From: Rhyzopertha dominica
Taxonomy: Eukaryota > Arthropoda > Insecta > Coleoptera > Bostrichidae
Direction: 5' to 3'
Assembly: GCA_025024175.1 (NCBI GenBank)
Contig: QCXZ01000086.1
Coordinates: 1,488,001-1,552,000 of the forward strand
Length of the DNA stretch: 64,000 nt
Shown here in pieces: positions 1 to 11,333 of the stretch. The position numbers were made by a program, and so were the translations under genes. Under the pieces are notes generated by a model. That model was not told where the DNA came from and did not search any database. It saw only the letters and a list, made by a program, of their open reading frames with translations. Position 1 is the first letter of the stretch. Every line of letters starts with the position of its first letter.

Positions 1-693
1 TTAACAACCTTGAACTGGTAATACTAAAAGGCATTTTATTTAAATCAGTTTTCAAAGGGCTGAGCAGAATTTATAAGTACATGGCTACTTGTTAACTTAA
101 AGTGTACACAAAAAAAACAGTTGATTGTTCTAGTTCGGTTGTAAATGACAGCTACAGGAAAAAACAATTCTTCCAACTAATACAATCCCACCGATAATTC
201 TTTGCACATAAGGTTTTCTTAGGAGGGTATTATGATTATTATTATCAAATATTTTTTTGTTTACATACATCTGAAGTCTGTTGCTTCAGCAGTTCCTATA
301 AATTGCTTTGCTCCACAGCTTGCAATGTTTTTGAGGTCGTACGCTGAACACTCCGAATGGAGCAGTGGAGTCTGCTAGGAGATTACATAGCGAATTCAAG
401 ACACAGTGCGTTGCCTTATCTGACGTNGCATTTCTCNCCATTAATNTTGGGTCTGAACGTTAAGTACGTGTCCGCAGGAAACTGGTATGTCGTCCGTTTT
501 GTGCGCCATACTAACCGGTTAAAATGTACCCAGGCATGTTTAACCCACATCTTTCATCTTGAACAGCTATAATCTACGCGGACCACACAATTAATCACTT
601 TAATAATCCACATTATTTCTAACAGCTTTATTCGCCTTTTATATTATGTGTTATTAGGCACGCAAGAAAATGGCCACGAATACCTTATCTTGA
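1..693. other. no gene recognised
   Basis: AT-rich sequence with three single N bases at 427, 437 and 446. The only open frame of note (357-572 +) spans these Ns, has no recognisable motif and is best treated as chance. No repeat of this window maps here. Confidence 0.5.
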
Positions 694-1310
694 CTATTTT
701 CCCAATAATAATAATCTGCAGTTGTCAGGGATTGTAGTTTGGGGACACAAAAGCAAAACCACAGAGTCCGAGGAATCATCATTAATATTAATAATTATAG
801 CTGAGAATTCATAATTTCTTACAAAATTAATGGCAATTGATTTAATATGTTTAAAAGAATTTACAATTGCGAGTGCTTCTTTTTGACGAGAATAGTAAGC
901 TGCATTATCCATAACAATAATCTTGTCCTTCAAATTTGACATTTGTTTATTGTAAATATTGTGCATGTCCTTTAATTAATTTCATTTAGGATGTCTTCAA
1001 CAAACCAATACAAAGAATTTGAACTCCATGGTCAAAATTTGTAATTTGTGATTAATCCTTTTTTGTATGATGAAAAAATAAAGTTGAGTCCATAATCAGA
1101 AAGGGATATACATTTTTTTATTTTTAGAATTACACCACACTGCACACGAAAAATTTACTATGTGGTTTAAGTTTAGACCTTGCGGATGCACGATATCAAA
1201 AAATAAAAATGAATTTGAAAACGTGGGTTTCAATTGCAACTCAAAAAAGCTTCCAGAAGACGCAATAACTTGGCCTCCTTGTTCCGAATTCAGTATTCCC
1301 TTATTCATTT
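694..1310 (-). pseudogene. relic of a DDE transposase, catalytic region
   Basis: On the minus strand the frame 966-694 contains IIVMDNAAYYSRQKE at about 924-880. This resembles the second catalytic Asp block (VxDNAxYHSR) of an IS630/Tc1-like DDE family widespread in insects and other invertebrates; the Asp and the Asn after it are visible. Just upstream on the same strand a shifted frame reads FVEDILNEIN, close to the linker that normally precedes this block, so at least one frameshift separates them. A further open frame at 1308-1096 is in the right order but has no motif I can assign. The usual H residue of the YHSR motif is Y here, and the first Asp and last Glu were not found. I infer a dead fragment. 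A host gene is unlikely given the decay. Confidence 0.4.
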
Positions 1311-1469
1311 TTTAATAGGTTTGAGGATTTTCAGGATGCCGTTGAATTTTATCATTTTGATAAGTACCACTTGGTCTAGTAAACTGTAATCAAGTTTCGC
1401 CAATGATTCGCAGAAGAATTAGGAAGAATGAATACCTTTTTTTAATTTTTCGATTTTTTTGTATATTGA

Positions 1470-1700
1470 ATTCAGGACTCTATGTAGCAATAGTTCCGTA
1501 AAAGCTGCCTTAATCCTTAATGTAGTCCCAAAGATACAACATCATAAGGTTCGTTAAGTAATCCCTATTGTTAACTCTCATTCACGTCTCCTCCATTTAG
1601 TGAAACCGTTGCTAGTACACCTTATTTCTTCAGAAAAAAAGTCCGGATCCCGTATTTCGTGTACAAAACGGCCCCATAGTGCTAAGCTGAGATGGCTCTT
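1470..1700 (-). pseudogene. possible mariner-type transposase shreds
   Basis: Minus-strand translation gives a segment reading DPDFFSEEI followed by TSNGFTKW (about 1650-1590), then in another frame LYLWDYIKD (about 1540-1510). Their order and wording resemble the region before the second catalytic block (PDFF..I.FSDE..F) and the late motif (LDFFLWGYIKD) of insect mariner/IS630 transposases, with the middle lost. The match is short and needs frameshifts, so it is suggestive only. It lies in the same orientation as the DDE relic at 694-1310 and may be a nested or neighbouring element. Confidence 0.25.
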
Positions 1701-3032
1701 GGCTGGAGTACGAATTTGAATTCATCATTTTTAGTAAGAAGGAGCTCAGATCGCGCCGCTATTTGACTGGGGCCGTGCAATACACGAAACGAATTTATGG
1801 AATGCTAGACGCGCTGCTTTGAATACGGCTGTGCTGAAAGGCACAAAAGATAATTGATGATGACTTTTAAAACATCGATAAATAAAGCCGGGAGAAAAAC
1901 TTTCCCACTCGGAAGTTTTAGAAGTGCTTGGAAACTCGCGAGGAAAATGTTAAATTTGTTAAATCCAACCCTTTGAATGTTCGTTTTTTGTTGGAGCAAC
2001 TGCAATTCTTTGGTTAATTAGCAAGCCTTGAAATTGGCTGGACAATCCTTTACTTTACAGGCATAAGTACTTTTAAAAGATAGTGCACATACTCTTGACT
2101 TTACTTGGACGGTACATTAAAAACCTGAAAACGGAATTCAAAAGTTAGTCTGTACCTAAGAAATTTTCGTATCTGCGACGGTTTGATGGATTTTATTTTA
2201 AACTCAAATTATGATTGGGTGAAGTAAAAGAGCTAAACATACACATACATTGCTTTGATCTTCACCCTTTGTTATTGTATTTGGTATTCAATCTTTAGGT
2301 AACTTTGGAAGACCACAAACAAAGTTATCTTATTATGAATTAAACTGATACAGATTCCAGATTCAGAACAAGCCGTAAAAGTGATACGTTCCACCGTTTT
2401 TTAACGCCGATAATTTTTTACCCGTACGCGAGAATCCCATTCCGGAAATAAGTGATTGAATTAAATCAGCGCAGATTTTGGTCAGAACCACTAAAGCCTC
2501 GCACTCACATTCGAGTAATGGCTAGATATTTCGCTCATAAACCGTGTCCATTTCGGGCTGGGCTTGTGGATTGGCCGAAACTTAATATGACGTCTTCGGT
2601 GGCGCGGCAATGGAGCGTGATGACCTAGGTATATATCTTCACCTTCGGAGTGATTAATAGTACGATGAGGTTATGCTGTCTGCAGCAGAGGAGGCCGTAG
2701 CTTTGCACGAGGTTTAGGAATGTCCCAGTTTTCTATTTGCTCAGTATTTCAATGTATTTTGCATTTTATCTTTCAAACACGCTTGATACATGAAAGTGTC
2801 AACGAATCTGAGGGCTATTACGTGCTTTATTTAGTTAAACTTTAAATGTCATTATTTTAGGCAGTACGCAATCCTATTGGATACAAAGATCATTTTAAAA
2901 AACTTGTTAACTGACCACCTAGTGACGTACAATGTTGCATATTTTAGAGCAAAAAATGTCAATTAATAAGAACCACACCTCTCTAAAAAGCGGTCTTATC
3001 TAGCTGACGATTACTATGTTTAGGTTTAATAT

Positions 3033-3053
3033 GCGGCCCAGCTAACGGGCCGC
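3033..3053. repeat. GC-rich perfect hairpin
   Basis: GCGGCCC, a 7-base loop AGCTAAC, then GGGCCGC: a 7-bp stem made only of G and C in an AT-rich neighbourhood. No T-run follows that would suggest a Pol III terminator. Function unknown; it may be a remnant end of a repeat. Confidence 0.55.
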
Positions 3054-3543
3054 CCAAAAATTATGTGGGGACCACGCAGCCACGTTAGCTCAACAGGCCT
3101 GTTTGAACGAGAAGTTCCGACAGGAAATCCTTCTGTTGTTGCGTAAAAGCTGTGCCGCACCCCTTGTACATGGTCACGATATTACTCGCTAGGGAGAAGT
3201 GAAACAGTACGCCATCTGTTGGGGGCATGAAGCAGTTTGCTCCTTCGGCCTTTATTAGCACTTTTTCGGTCATTTCTTGTTACTTTGCGTGTTTATTCCT
3301 TCAGAAATAATACATGTTTTCCGTATCAGTATGTTCCGTGCATTAAAAGAAACACAAGTTAGTTAAAGCAAACACAATTCAGATAAAGCTCTGCTTTTAT
3401 TTAAAATCCACACCTATGTAAGTCTCTATATCACGAATATTTTTCAGAAATAAATCCCATCAACTGGTACAAGAATTGAATGATGATAAAAATTGAAAGT
3501 GTGAAAAAAAGTCGTATATTAGAAAACAGAACTTCATAATATA

Positions 3544-3569
3544 ATTTCTGTTTACAAGTAAACAGAAAT
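3544..3569. repeat. perfect 11-bp hairpin, 4-base loop
   Basis: ATTTCTGTTTA, loop CAAG, then the exact reverse complement TAAACAGAAAT. The pairing stops abruptly at both ends. No conserved flanks were found and nothing identifies a microRNA precursor (the stem is too short). Confidence 0.6.
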
Positions 3570-5038
3570 CATTCTTAAGAACTAAAAATTAATCACCAGG
3601 CGACCTACAGATCTATATTTCCTTGTTTCTTGAATATAGGCGCATATTTCGCACAACAGAAATAACATTTTTAAGGAATCTTTTCGTTCAGTGGATATTC
3701 AAATAAGTTTACATCAATGCTATGTAAATGATGATTACTTACGATTTGAATAGGTAAATATATTATAAGTTCGAAGGCCATTTAATACAGACCATTATTT
3801 GTTTTAGGAACTCAGTTGGATAGGGTTAGTNTAAACTGAAATGTGTTCTATAGAAACAGAATCGTAATGGCAGCTAAGTACGCAATTATCAAAATGACAT
3901 TTATTCCTTTCCAGTGTAACGTGGAAGGGGAGCTTCCCAGGTGTTTTCGCTTAATACGTCACAGACGTCTACCTGCAAATAAATGGGTCAACGGGAACGA
4001 ATGTGCGTTTGAATGTGGGCTTTTTCGATTACACCTATCGCCGCAAACTTAGCTTGCCGGCCTCAGCTCGAGGTGAAAATAAATTGGAAGCCGGTATGTA
4101 TCGACGCCCCCCTGTACGACAGCGTTTTGAATTTTAATTCAAATTTGTTTGTACAACGCCTGCACAAAATTCACGCCGGCTTAGACACACTAGAAATCGA
4201 TACAACATCACGTAGCACGAGATTACGCCCGAACTAAAAATGCTTTACTCTTGTTTGCATTCTGTTTGCTCTTACACAAAAAAGACCATGTGAGATTGGT
4301 AATGCCCAACTCAGACCGANCCGACCAAAATGCTGTCCTTGTTACGNTTGANGAAATAATGGGATCAGAGAAAAGGTTGCTCCAATATCTCGCCCTAATC
4401 CTTTTGCCAAAAGGATTCGGGGCATAAGACGTGTGTAATTATTTTTTGCCAGGCAACGCTTTAGCTTTAAGATTCTGCTAGGAATTTAGACGGGAATTGG
4501 ATGAAGCCGGAATTCCTTTCAGCATTTGCAATTGCTCCAGGAAATATATGCAGCAAAGCAGACTCCCAGGAAGCGACAGTATTGATAGGACTTAATAATG
4601 CAGTAAAAACAGAATTTGCAGCTATAATGCTAGCAGTTAAGCATGGAAAATCGCAGTTACTTAACATTGTCTGTAAATTTTATTTAATTTGGATTTATAT
4701 GTGAAAAAAGTTGATGACATTTTATATTTTGTTTAACTGTTCTGTGTCACTGCAACAATGATTACGAGTCGAAAGTTACCTTTAAATAATGCATTGAAAT
4801 TATGAGTAAGATCTCTTAAAATGTTATTGAAAGAAACGTAAATGATTTTAATGTTAATTGTATAAAAACTGTTTATATATCTTACATTGCATAGTATTTT
4901 AGGAAATGATTGTATTGTTTAGACATTGTTGTATACATAATACCTAGTTTTGAAAGATTGCAGAACAAATTTCTTAGGTTAAGCAACAAATTTACTTAAC
5001 ATAATTAATTGTCCTATAAATATAGTAAAATAAATATA

Positions 5039-5248
5039 CAGTATATCCAACTAAATCGGCATCATGTGGGAAGATTTTTTATTATTTATAAGACTTATGA
5101 AAAAAGAAATTGGGTACTGCAAAAAAATTGATATCTGATAATTTGATTTGGGGTTTTAGGCCATCCAAATGTTTTTACCTAAAAACTTTTTTCATAAATT
5201 AATAATAAAAAAGTATCCCTTATGGTGCCAACTTAGTTGGATATAGCG
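5039..5248. mobile_element. complete MITE of Tc1/mariner type, 210 bp
   Basis: The left end CAGTATATCCAACTAA is matched by the right end, which reads CGCTATATCCAACTAA on the other strand. Similarity between the two arms continues for about 68 bp with a few differences, through the T-rich block and the ATGAAAAAAG shared at the inner ends (arms 5039-5106 and 5181-5248). TA dinucleotides flank both sides (5037-5038 and 5249-5250), the target duplication expected for Tc1/mariner transposons. The 74-bp centre has no coding capacity, so it would rely on a transposase made elsewhere. Arms this well conserved, beside LINE relics that barely translate, suggest a fairly recent insertion. The structure is read directly; the superfamily assignment rests on TA flanks and the CAGT-like start. 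Confidence 0.85.
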
Positions 5249-5250
5249 TA

Positions 5251-8200
5251 TAAATCAGGTATAGGTAGACATAGAACCAATTATGAATGAGTTCCCTTAC
5301 CAATACATATAATGTAAGCCTGTTTAAAGCGACAGTTGTTGCATATTGTACATCCGTAAATTAAGTAACTTGAATAGCGAGCAAGTAAAATTTCTAAGGA
5401 TACGCGACACCAATATATTGAAAAAATAATGGTAACAAAATTTCTCCCATGGTGTTTAGCAAGTGTTTGCTTCGGATGGAGTGCTTTAATAATAGGGTAT
5501 AGGAAATTGAATGTGGATGACAAAATAATGCCGGAAACATTTTTAAAACGGAATTATCCCTAGATATGAGCTATATTACCATAAGTCGGGTACGAGTAGT
5601 AGCACTAGAATAAGGACGCAAGCGCTATACATGCAAATTCCGCAGGATACCATATTTTTAAACCCAGTAGGTTTTTATATATTGGTGCGACTGCAGTTGC
5701 GAACATAATTCAAATGGGAGTCCTAAACTCTCCGACCAGTAAATCTTGGAGGTTTTGCGGAACGCCCATAAATCCGGCATGGTTATAATAACATTCCACT
5801 TGGAATGAGTTAGTGACAATATCGGCTCAATGCATATATAGGTATCTTGGACAGAATGGCCTCCTACACCTCCATTCATCATTATGGACGTTTCATTATG
5901 GCCAATTTGATATTCCTCCCCCACGTTAACTGATTACACCCTCGGCGCAAAGAAGTGCACGATCACATCGGGTAATCCGACGCTGGCATAGTTTTATCAA
6001 TATTCCACCGATTCTATTTCGTAATAAATTGCAAAAGTTTGATTACGGCTGTGTTCAAATATATTCCCCTCCGGCTAAGCATCGCCAATATTCTGTCGAT
6101 CGTACTATCTCGTGAAATCGTTCCTTCAAATGTAGGCATGCGACAGGCTGTTATGGCCTTGCTGACGGTGCTTTAAACATTGTTCAATAACAATAAACCA
6201 AAAAGACATTATCTTTAGGGGAGAATACATGGGGAACATACATTTTGGAGAAAACTGAGAAAGGTGCACATGCAAAATGCAAAACTTCAAAAACAGGACC
6301 CCACAATATGTAGTCCATTACCACGATAAACAGTGTTGGGCTTAACATTCCCCCTCTTGTTTTAATCCATCTCCTACCTGGAAATCCCGTGATTCCATGT
6401 TACTTGTTATGACGTAGTTTTTTGTGTTACCGTATAAACTTTTTATAAACTTGTTATTTTGTATATACAATACTTTCCTAGACCACTTTTCTAGGGATGT
6501 TATCGAATGCTCTCTCTAGGTAAAAGGCTCTCTTCTAGCTTCTTTTGCTAATTCCTTGACTTGAATCTGCTCCTTGTATCTTGTGTGATTCCCTATTGTT
6601 CGCTTGGCAATATATTGTTTCCATACTTCTTTTTTCTTTACTATCCAACGTAAGGGTGCTAATACGTTACAGCAATTCGTATATGTGTGGAATCTGGCAG
6701 GCGTCAAATCAAAACTGTCCTTTCAAGTTTTAACGCGATTACCATCCTCGCCGGCGGTATTTTTGAAGCGGCGCTAGCTAGAACAAGTTTATCTAAACAA
6801 ACATTTATAAAATAAGATACCTGATGCTTGTAGTTTCAACGCTCCAAAAATGTTACTACGTTTTTAACACAAATTCAAACTTCATTAAAGCAACTAATTT
6901 ACAAATTGATACAGAATAACGTTATTAACAATTATTCAAGCTCTAGCAAGGCTATAGATAGAGTAGCTTTATAAACCAGCAGATCAGAAAACTGTTGTGT
7001 TCTGCAATAAAGTGATGAGTCACTGGAACTGAAAAAAAGTTTTAAATAATGGCTTGCCTTGCCTTTATAATGAATTAAAAGCAGAAAATTACCAAAGGTA
7101 GTTGACTTTAAGTTCATTATTCAATTTTAGTCAGAAAGGTTCTTAGAAAGTTTTGGTTCCCTGTCTGTTGATTCAGAGTTGTACGAAAAAGAACTGCATG
7201 AACAGGAGGAATGTACGAAAAATTAACATAAACTGAAGGTTTTAGGTCTAGATACCAATTTGTTGTATTGTGGCAATCCGACGCATTAGCGGTGTGAAAA
7301 TATTGTTTCCCCAGTGATATCTGGCCGAAACAAGACATCCCAAATCGCTCCAGTATTCAAAAAAACCAATGCGCAATCTAGTATGGAACGTGACCTGGAT
7401 GAGATGGATACCAACGGGGTTTTAGACAAACGCTTATTCTCCCATTTCTTGTTTCCTTTTCTTTCGTTAAAAAGACTACAACCTGATTCATGGGCTTGAA
7501 TAAATTTGGCGCTGTGTAGGTGTTCAGGAATTATTCCCATGGGGGGACCGCCCGTTATTTATAATATTTTTCCGGTTGCTGTCAGATGTTCATAATGTAA
7601 AGTGATCCAATCTTTAAGATTACTTTTATTTCACGCTGCCGAACAGCACCTCAAGGAAATACCGTGTGAACGTGCTACGTTGAGGGCTTGCTCGTTTAGC
7701 GGATGTATGGATGCCTTATAAAATATAGATATATTGTGAAATTAAGTCTAGTCACTGTTATTAGCTATATATAGGGCAACTTTATACTTATCTTAAACGA
7801 CTTTAAACGTAAAATTATATTTCCGCATTACTTCAATTGAAATTGTGACTTTTTGTTACCTGCTTTAGACCGATTTTTCTATTCTCCTACTCCTTTACAA
7901 ATACAGAGCGTTTTTGAAATAAGATCGTTGTGGTCACAGTTACATTAAATTCGTTTGAGATGATATTTCGAGGCTCTCTTCTTTGATAAAAATTACAGGT
8001 GTAATTGAAACGTCAGATTAATAAGTTTTTGTCAGTGTTGTATACTTTGTCAATCACGAACAGCAGAGTGCAAGCATTCGTAGATTAAGCTGCAATGTCA
8101 TTTCAGATCAACTGGCTTCATTTCAGTGATTTTATGAAGGGCGTCAATTCGCAAGTTCTCTAAAGCTACATTGTGAAATACAGATAGCAGAGAGGCAACT

Positions 8201-9497
8201 CGCTTCTGAAATTCTGCTAAATATCCAGGCAAATCTGGCTTGCTATCATTTGGCATTTAAATGAAATATTGATGTTGCGCTCTGCTACCTTTTGTTTTCA
8301 TTTATTTGCGCCTCAGCTTTAAAATTCAAGCCTGCCGGACGAAATGAAATTCCTGCAGAAGCCCACTGCCAACAGCCAAGATATAATCGCAATTACGTTA
8401 GCTTTAAGGCAGTTTCTAACAAGGTGTCGTAATTACGAAGATGAGTTTTACGTTATCAATTAATAGACTTACATTAAACTGAAGTATGTGCCAAAAATGT
8501 AGACCCTGCCACTACACTCCATTTTTATTATTATTATTTTTAAAATAAGCAGTGTCTTGAGGCGATTAACAAAAAGAATTGACATCATTCTAAGCTAGGT
8601 CATTTCAATGTATCTCTTTTGCGATTTGAAGAAAAATAACAAGTCCTGATATAAGAATATATGTTATAACCAATTTGATTCTTTATGGAGTCCTTTCAGC
8701 TTTAAAAATTCGACGTCTGGCGACACGGAGTTCCATAGGATATGTTTTCACAATATGTAGGGAACTTCTTTCCTTCCACAGCTTCAGCGTATTTTATCAT
8801 ATCGGGCAGTAGCAGACGCGAATAAAGTTGTGGAAGTACACTAAGAATCTTTGAACTTTCATACTTATTTTGCAGCCTGCATGTTGTTTGGAGAAACGGT
8901 GTTATCAGTGTGTTTCAACAGGCTCGATGGCATTTGACCCATTTTGAGAATAGAACGTGGAAAGCATTAGTAAGCAAGTGTATTTTGTTCAATAGGAATG
9001 AGATATGAATATTTTCTGCTCTATGGAGGGAACGTGCTGTTTGAGAAACCACCTAGCATGTAACACTTACAGTTCAGAATACTCAAACTCCATAATAAGA
9101 TTGTTTCCGATAAACAGATAAGATTAGGATGGACGTATGCCCTGCTATTAGAAATGAAGATGTCTTTCCATATTTATTTGAATAAATATGTTTTCGAACG
9201 CGGTGAGTTTCATATTGTTAGAAACTGGTTTTACTAGCTTTAAGGTTTTAAATGTTATTGGATGAGCAAGGTCTTGAATACACTTCCCAACAATAAATTC
9301 CGGATACAGATAATTCAAGTTAACTTTAGTCACCTATAACCTTTTTAACTATTTTCAGATTTTGGTCAAATTTTTAGCAGCGTATGGACATTTGTCTTAA
9401 TATTTAATAATAGGTTGATCATTATATAGGAAGAAACTTTTTTATCCTTAAATAACTAACGCCTTGTAAAAAAAACTAGTTATATCTATTACTCAAN
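5251..9497. other. gene-free stretch
   Basis: Only short unrelated open frames. The overlapping frames at 7286-7540 (-) and 7314-7499 (+) are mirror images across one locally GC-richer segment and have no motif. A minus frame at 5658-5924 was read for transposase motifs and gave no secure match. Confidence 0.5.
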
Positions 9498-10228
9498 AAA
9501 AGTGGGAAGAAATAATAGCCTCTAATGCTAATACTAACAAAAATTTCTCCTCTAACATTATTAATTTTGTATTTGACACAAACTATCCTCCCTTGCAATG
9601 ACTGGACACTATATTTGGATAGGGGAATCCTGTTGACGTAATTTACCTTAATTTAGCCAAAGCATTTGATAAGGTGCCCCATAAGCGAATGACTGCGAAG
9701 TTTTAAGAATGGGAGAAGCAAGATTTCAGCTGCTACCCCACCTTGAGCGGTGTTCCCTAGGGATCAATCTTGGGTCCAATCCTATTTATAATTTATTCGT
9801 CGGACCTACATTATAGCCTTCAGAGCAATTTGCAGAACGACCTGGGTTACATTTCATTTTGGTGCAAAACTTGGTTGATCCCTTTAAATATAGCTAAGTA
9901 TTCTGTCTTGCATGTAGGGAAATTTAATCCACGTAAAGTTTACACAATCGATGGAATGAGCAAATAGATCTTTACTGTTATCTATAACCTCTCCTTGTCT
10001 GTCCAGTGCCTTAAGGCCGTAAGGAAGGCCAACGGTGCTCTGGATCTATTGAGGGGAGCTCCAGCATGGACGCCCGGCTATGTGGTCATCGATTTAAACT
10101 TAAAAAAGGACACTTAAGGAGATCTCATCGTTTGCACTGTTGCTTCGACTTTTGGAAATCCCTTATTGATAATGTGCTGTGTGCCCCCTTTAAGCATCAC
10201 TTGGATCAGCTGTGGTCGTCAGAGTGAT
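9498..10228 (+). pseudogene. CR1/L2-like LINE, decayed ORF2 fragments
   Basis: This is a 5'-truncated and internally deleted non-LTR retrotransposon. In order it shows the endonuclease-to-RT linker WEEIIASNANTN...FDTNYPP (9500-9600); the RT block YLNLAKAFDKVPHKR (9637-9690); SGVP*GSILGPILFIIYSSD (about 9743-9805), where the Gln of GVPQGS has become a TAG stop; and WCKTWLIPLN...LHVGKFNPRK (9860-9940), typical of the region after the catalytic YADD. YADD itself has been deleted. The C-terminal signature GHRFKLKKG...CFDFWKSL...APFKHHLDQLW ends at 10228. Several frameshifts and stops rule out activity. The block order and the GHxxKL...WxSL...FKxxLDxxW ending point to the CR1/L2 group. An AATAAA at about 10443 could mark its 3' UTR. 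Confidence 0.85.
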
Positions 10229-11263
10229 CTTTGTTCTTTCTTTTACAATTATCTGCATTGATTATTTTGTTTTTATAGGTTTTTTTCGGGCCGTTCGTTA
10301 TTTTATTTTGTAGTGTAGGCTTCCACCCCTATAATTTATAAATAGTGACAGTTTGTGTGACCACGTGTCAGGATGGGTACAAAAAGACTAGGCGTGGTTC
10401 ACCCCAATCCAAGACGAGAGTTAAGTAATATCTCCTTTTCTGAATAAAGTTTTTATGGTGCCCTTCCCCGTTAAACCCATTATTAGGCCTCCTTCCAATA
10501 GCCTATCGACCAACTTCACAAACAAAGGAAAACGTTCTACAGCGCTGATGGCGTTTTCCGCTCGAGCTTAAAATTTGCCATTTCTTTCCGTATCGAACAA
10601 CGAGAGCAAAACGTGTTGCAATTTAGGTCCGGATTCAGCTGTAATACCAGAAGTTTCGTCGCTGGCTGGCTCGTTAGCTTGTGTAGGTATGTGTACATTA
10701 AGACCACATTTACGTGTACACCTGTATCTGTCGTCTTTTAGCTATTTGGGACGGGCGCAGTCGTAACATGGGAGCTTGATCAAGTCTGTCGCCTTTCCAA
10801 ACGAGAAACTTTTTACGTGCCAAGTTAAAAAGATTGCCCGGCTCTCGCCAAACTTGAGCTCAACGACAAAAACCCGACGAAGCCGTTAAGCTCGGTAAAA
10901 ACCGCGTTTCTAAATAAACGTTTGCTCGAAATTGTTGGAGACGTAATTAAATAAAAAGTAAACATAGCAGTAGCAGTGCAAAATTGGAGACTGGTTAAGC
11001 CCTTATTTAAGCAACAAACTTCACAGTGTTTGTGAATAACAAATACTCTAATCGAAATGCGATTAGTAACCTTACAAGTTTCAGAAAGTTCTGTATTCGG
11101 CCCTCTTTTATTTAATATTTTAACGACATGCAGAAGTGTTAACTATACTTTTGCATGGTTCTATTTGGGTAAAGTTCAGGAAGACATTAAAGAATAAATA
11201 ATAACTAATTACATTAACTGAAATATTGTAAAAAATTGGAGTTGATTTTGAACATAGAGTTGA
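10229..11263. other. LINE 3' flank then non-coding sequence
   Basis: The first about 220 bp may be the 3' UTR of the element ending at 10228. The remainder is AT-rich, with one short open frame (10575-10766 +) without motifs. Confidence 0.4.
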
Positions 11264-11333
11264 TAAAACTGAAAATGAGAAAACGCCTTTTAAGTTAAAG
11301 AATTACTATAAAGGACCCATGCTCTAAAACTTC
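11264..11333 (+). repeat. copy of the 50917-51184 repeat family
   Basis: The segment starts with AAAACTGAAAATGAGAAAA and continues with TTTAAGTTAAAGAATTACTA and AAGGACCCATG. Read on the other strand, 51184-51115 gives the same order with about three quarters identity (AAAACTGAAAATGAGAAAAT, TATAAGTCAAATAACTGCTA, AAGGACTTATG). About 30 bp downstream is GGGTGGACCACCCTGTACA, a palindromic block of a type often seen at insect transposon ends. Confidence 0.7.

Larger units (their letters stand above)
1701..5036. other. non-coding stretch with two strong hairpins
   Basis: No gene recognised. Several 60-75 codon open frames occur on both strands (for example 3085-3273 -, 3843-4237 +, 4501-4704 +); none shows a family motif. 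Single Ns lie at 3831, 4320, 4347 and 4352. Two perfect hairpins are listed separately. Confidence 0.5.

Noticed and set aside
4501..4704. KTEFAAIMLAV as an RNase H-like fragment
   Set aside because: One short similarity without the catalytic residues.
5658..5924. Minus-strand frame with GGVGG and PDLWAFRK considered as a Tc1 transposase piece
   Set aside because: The order and spacing of Tc1 DDE motifs are absent; single-word resemblance only.
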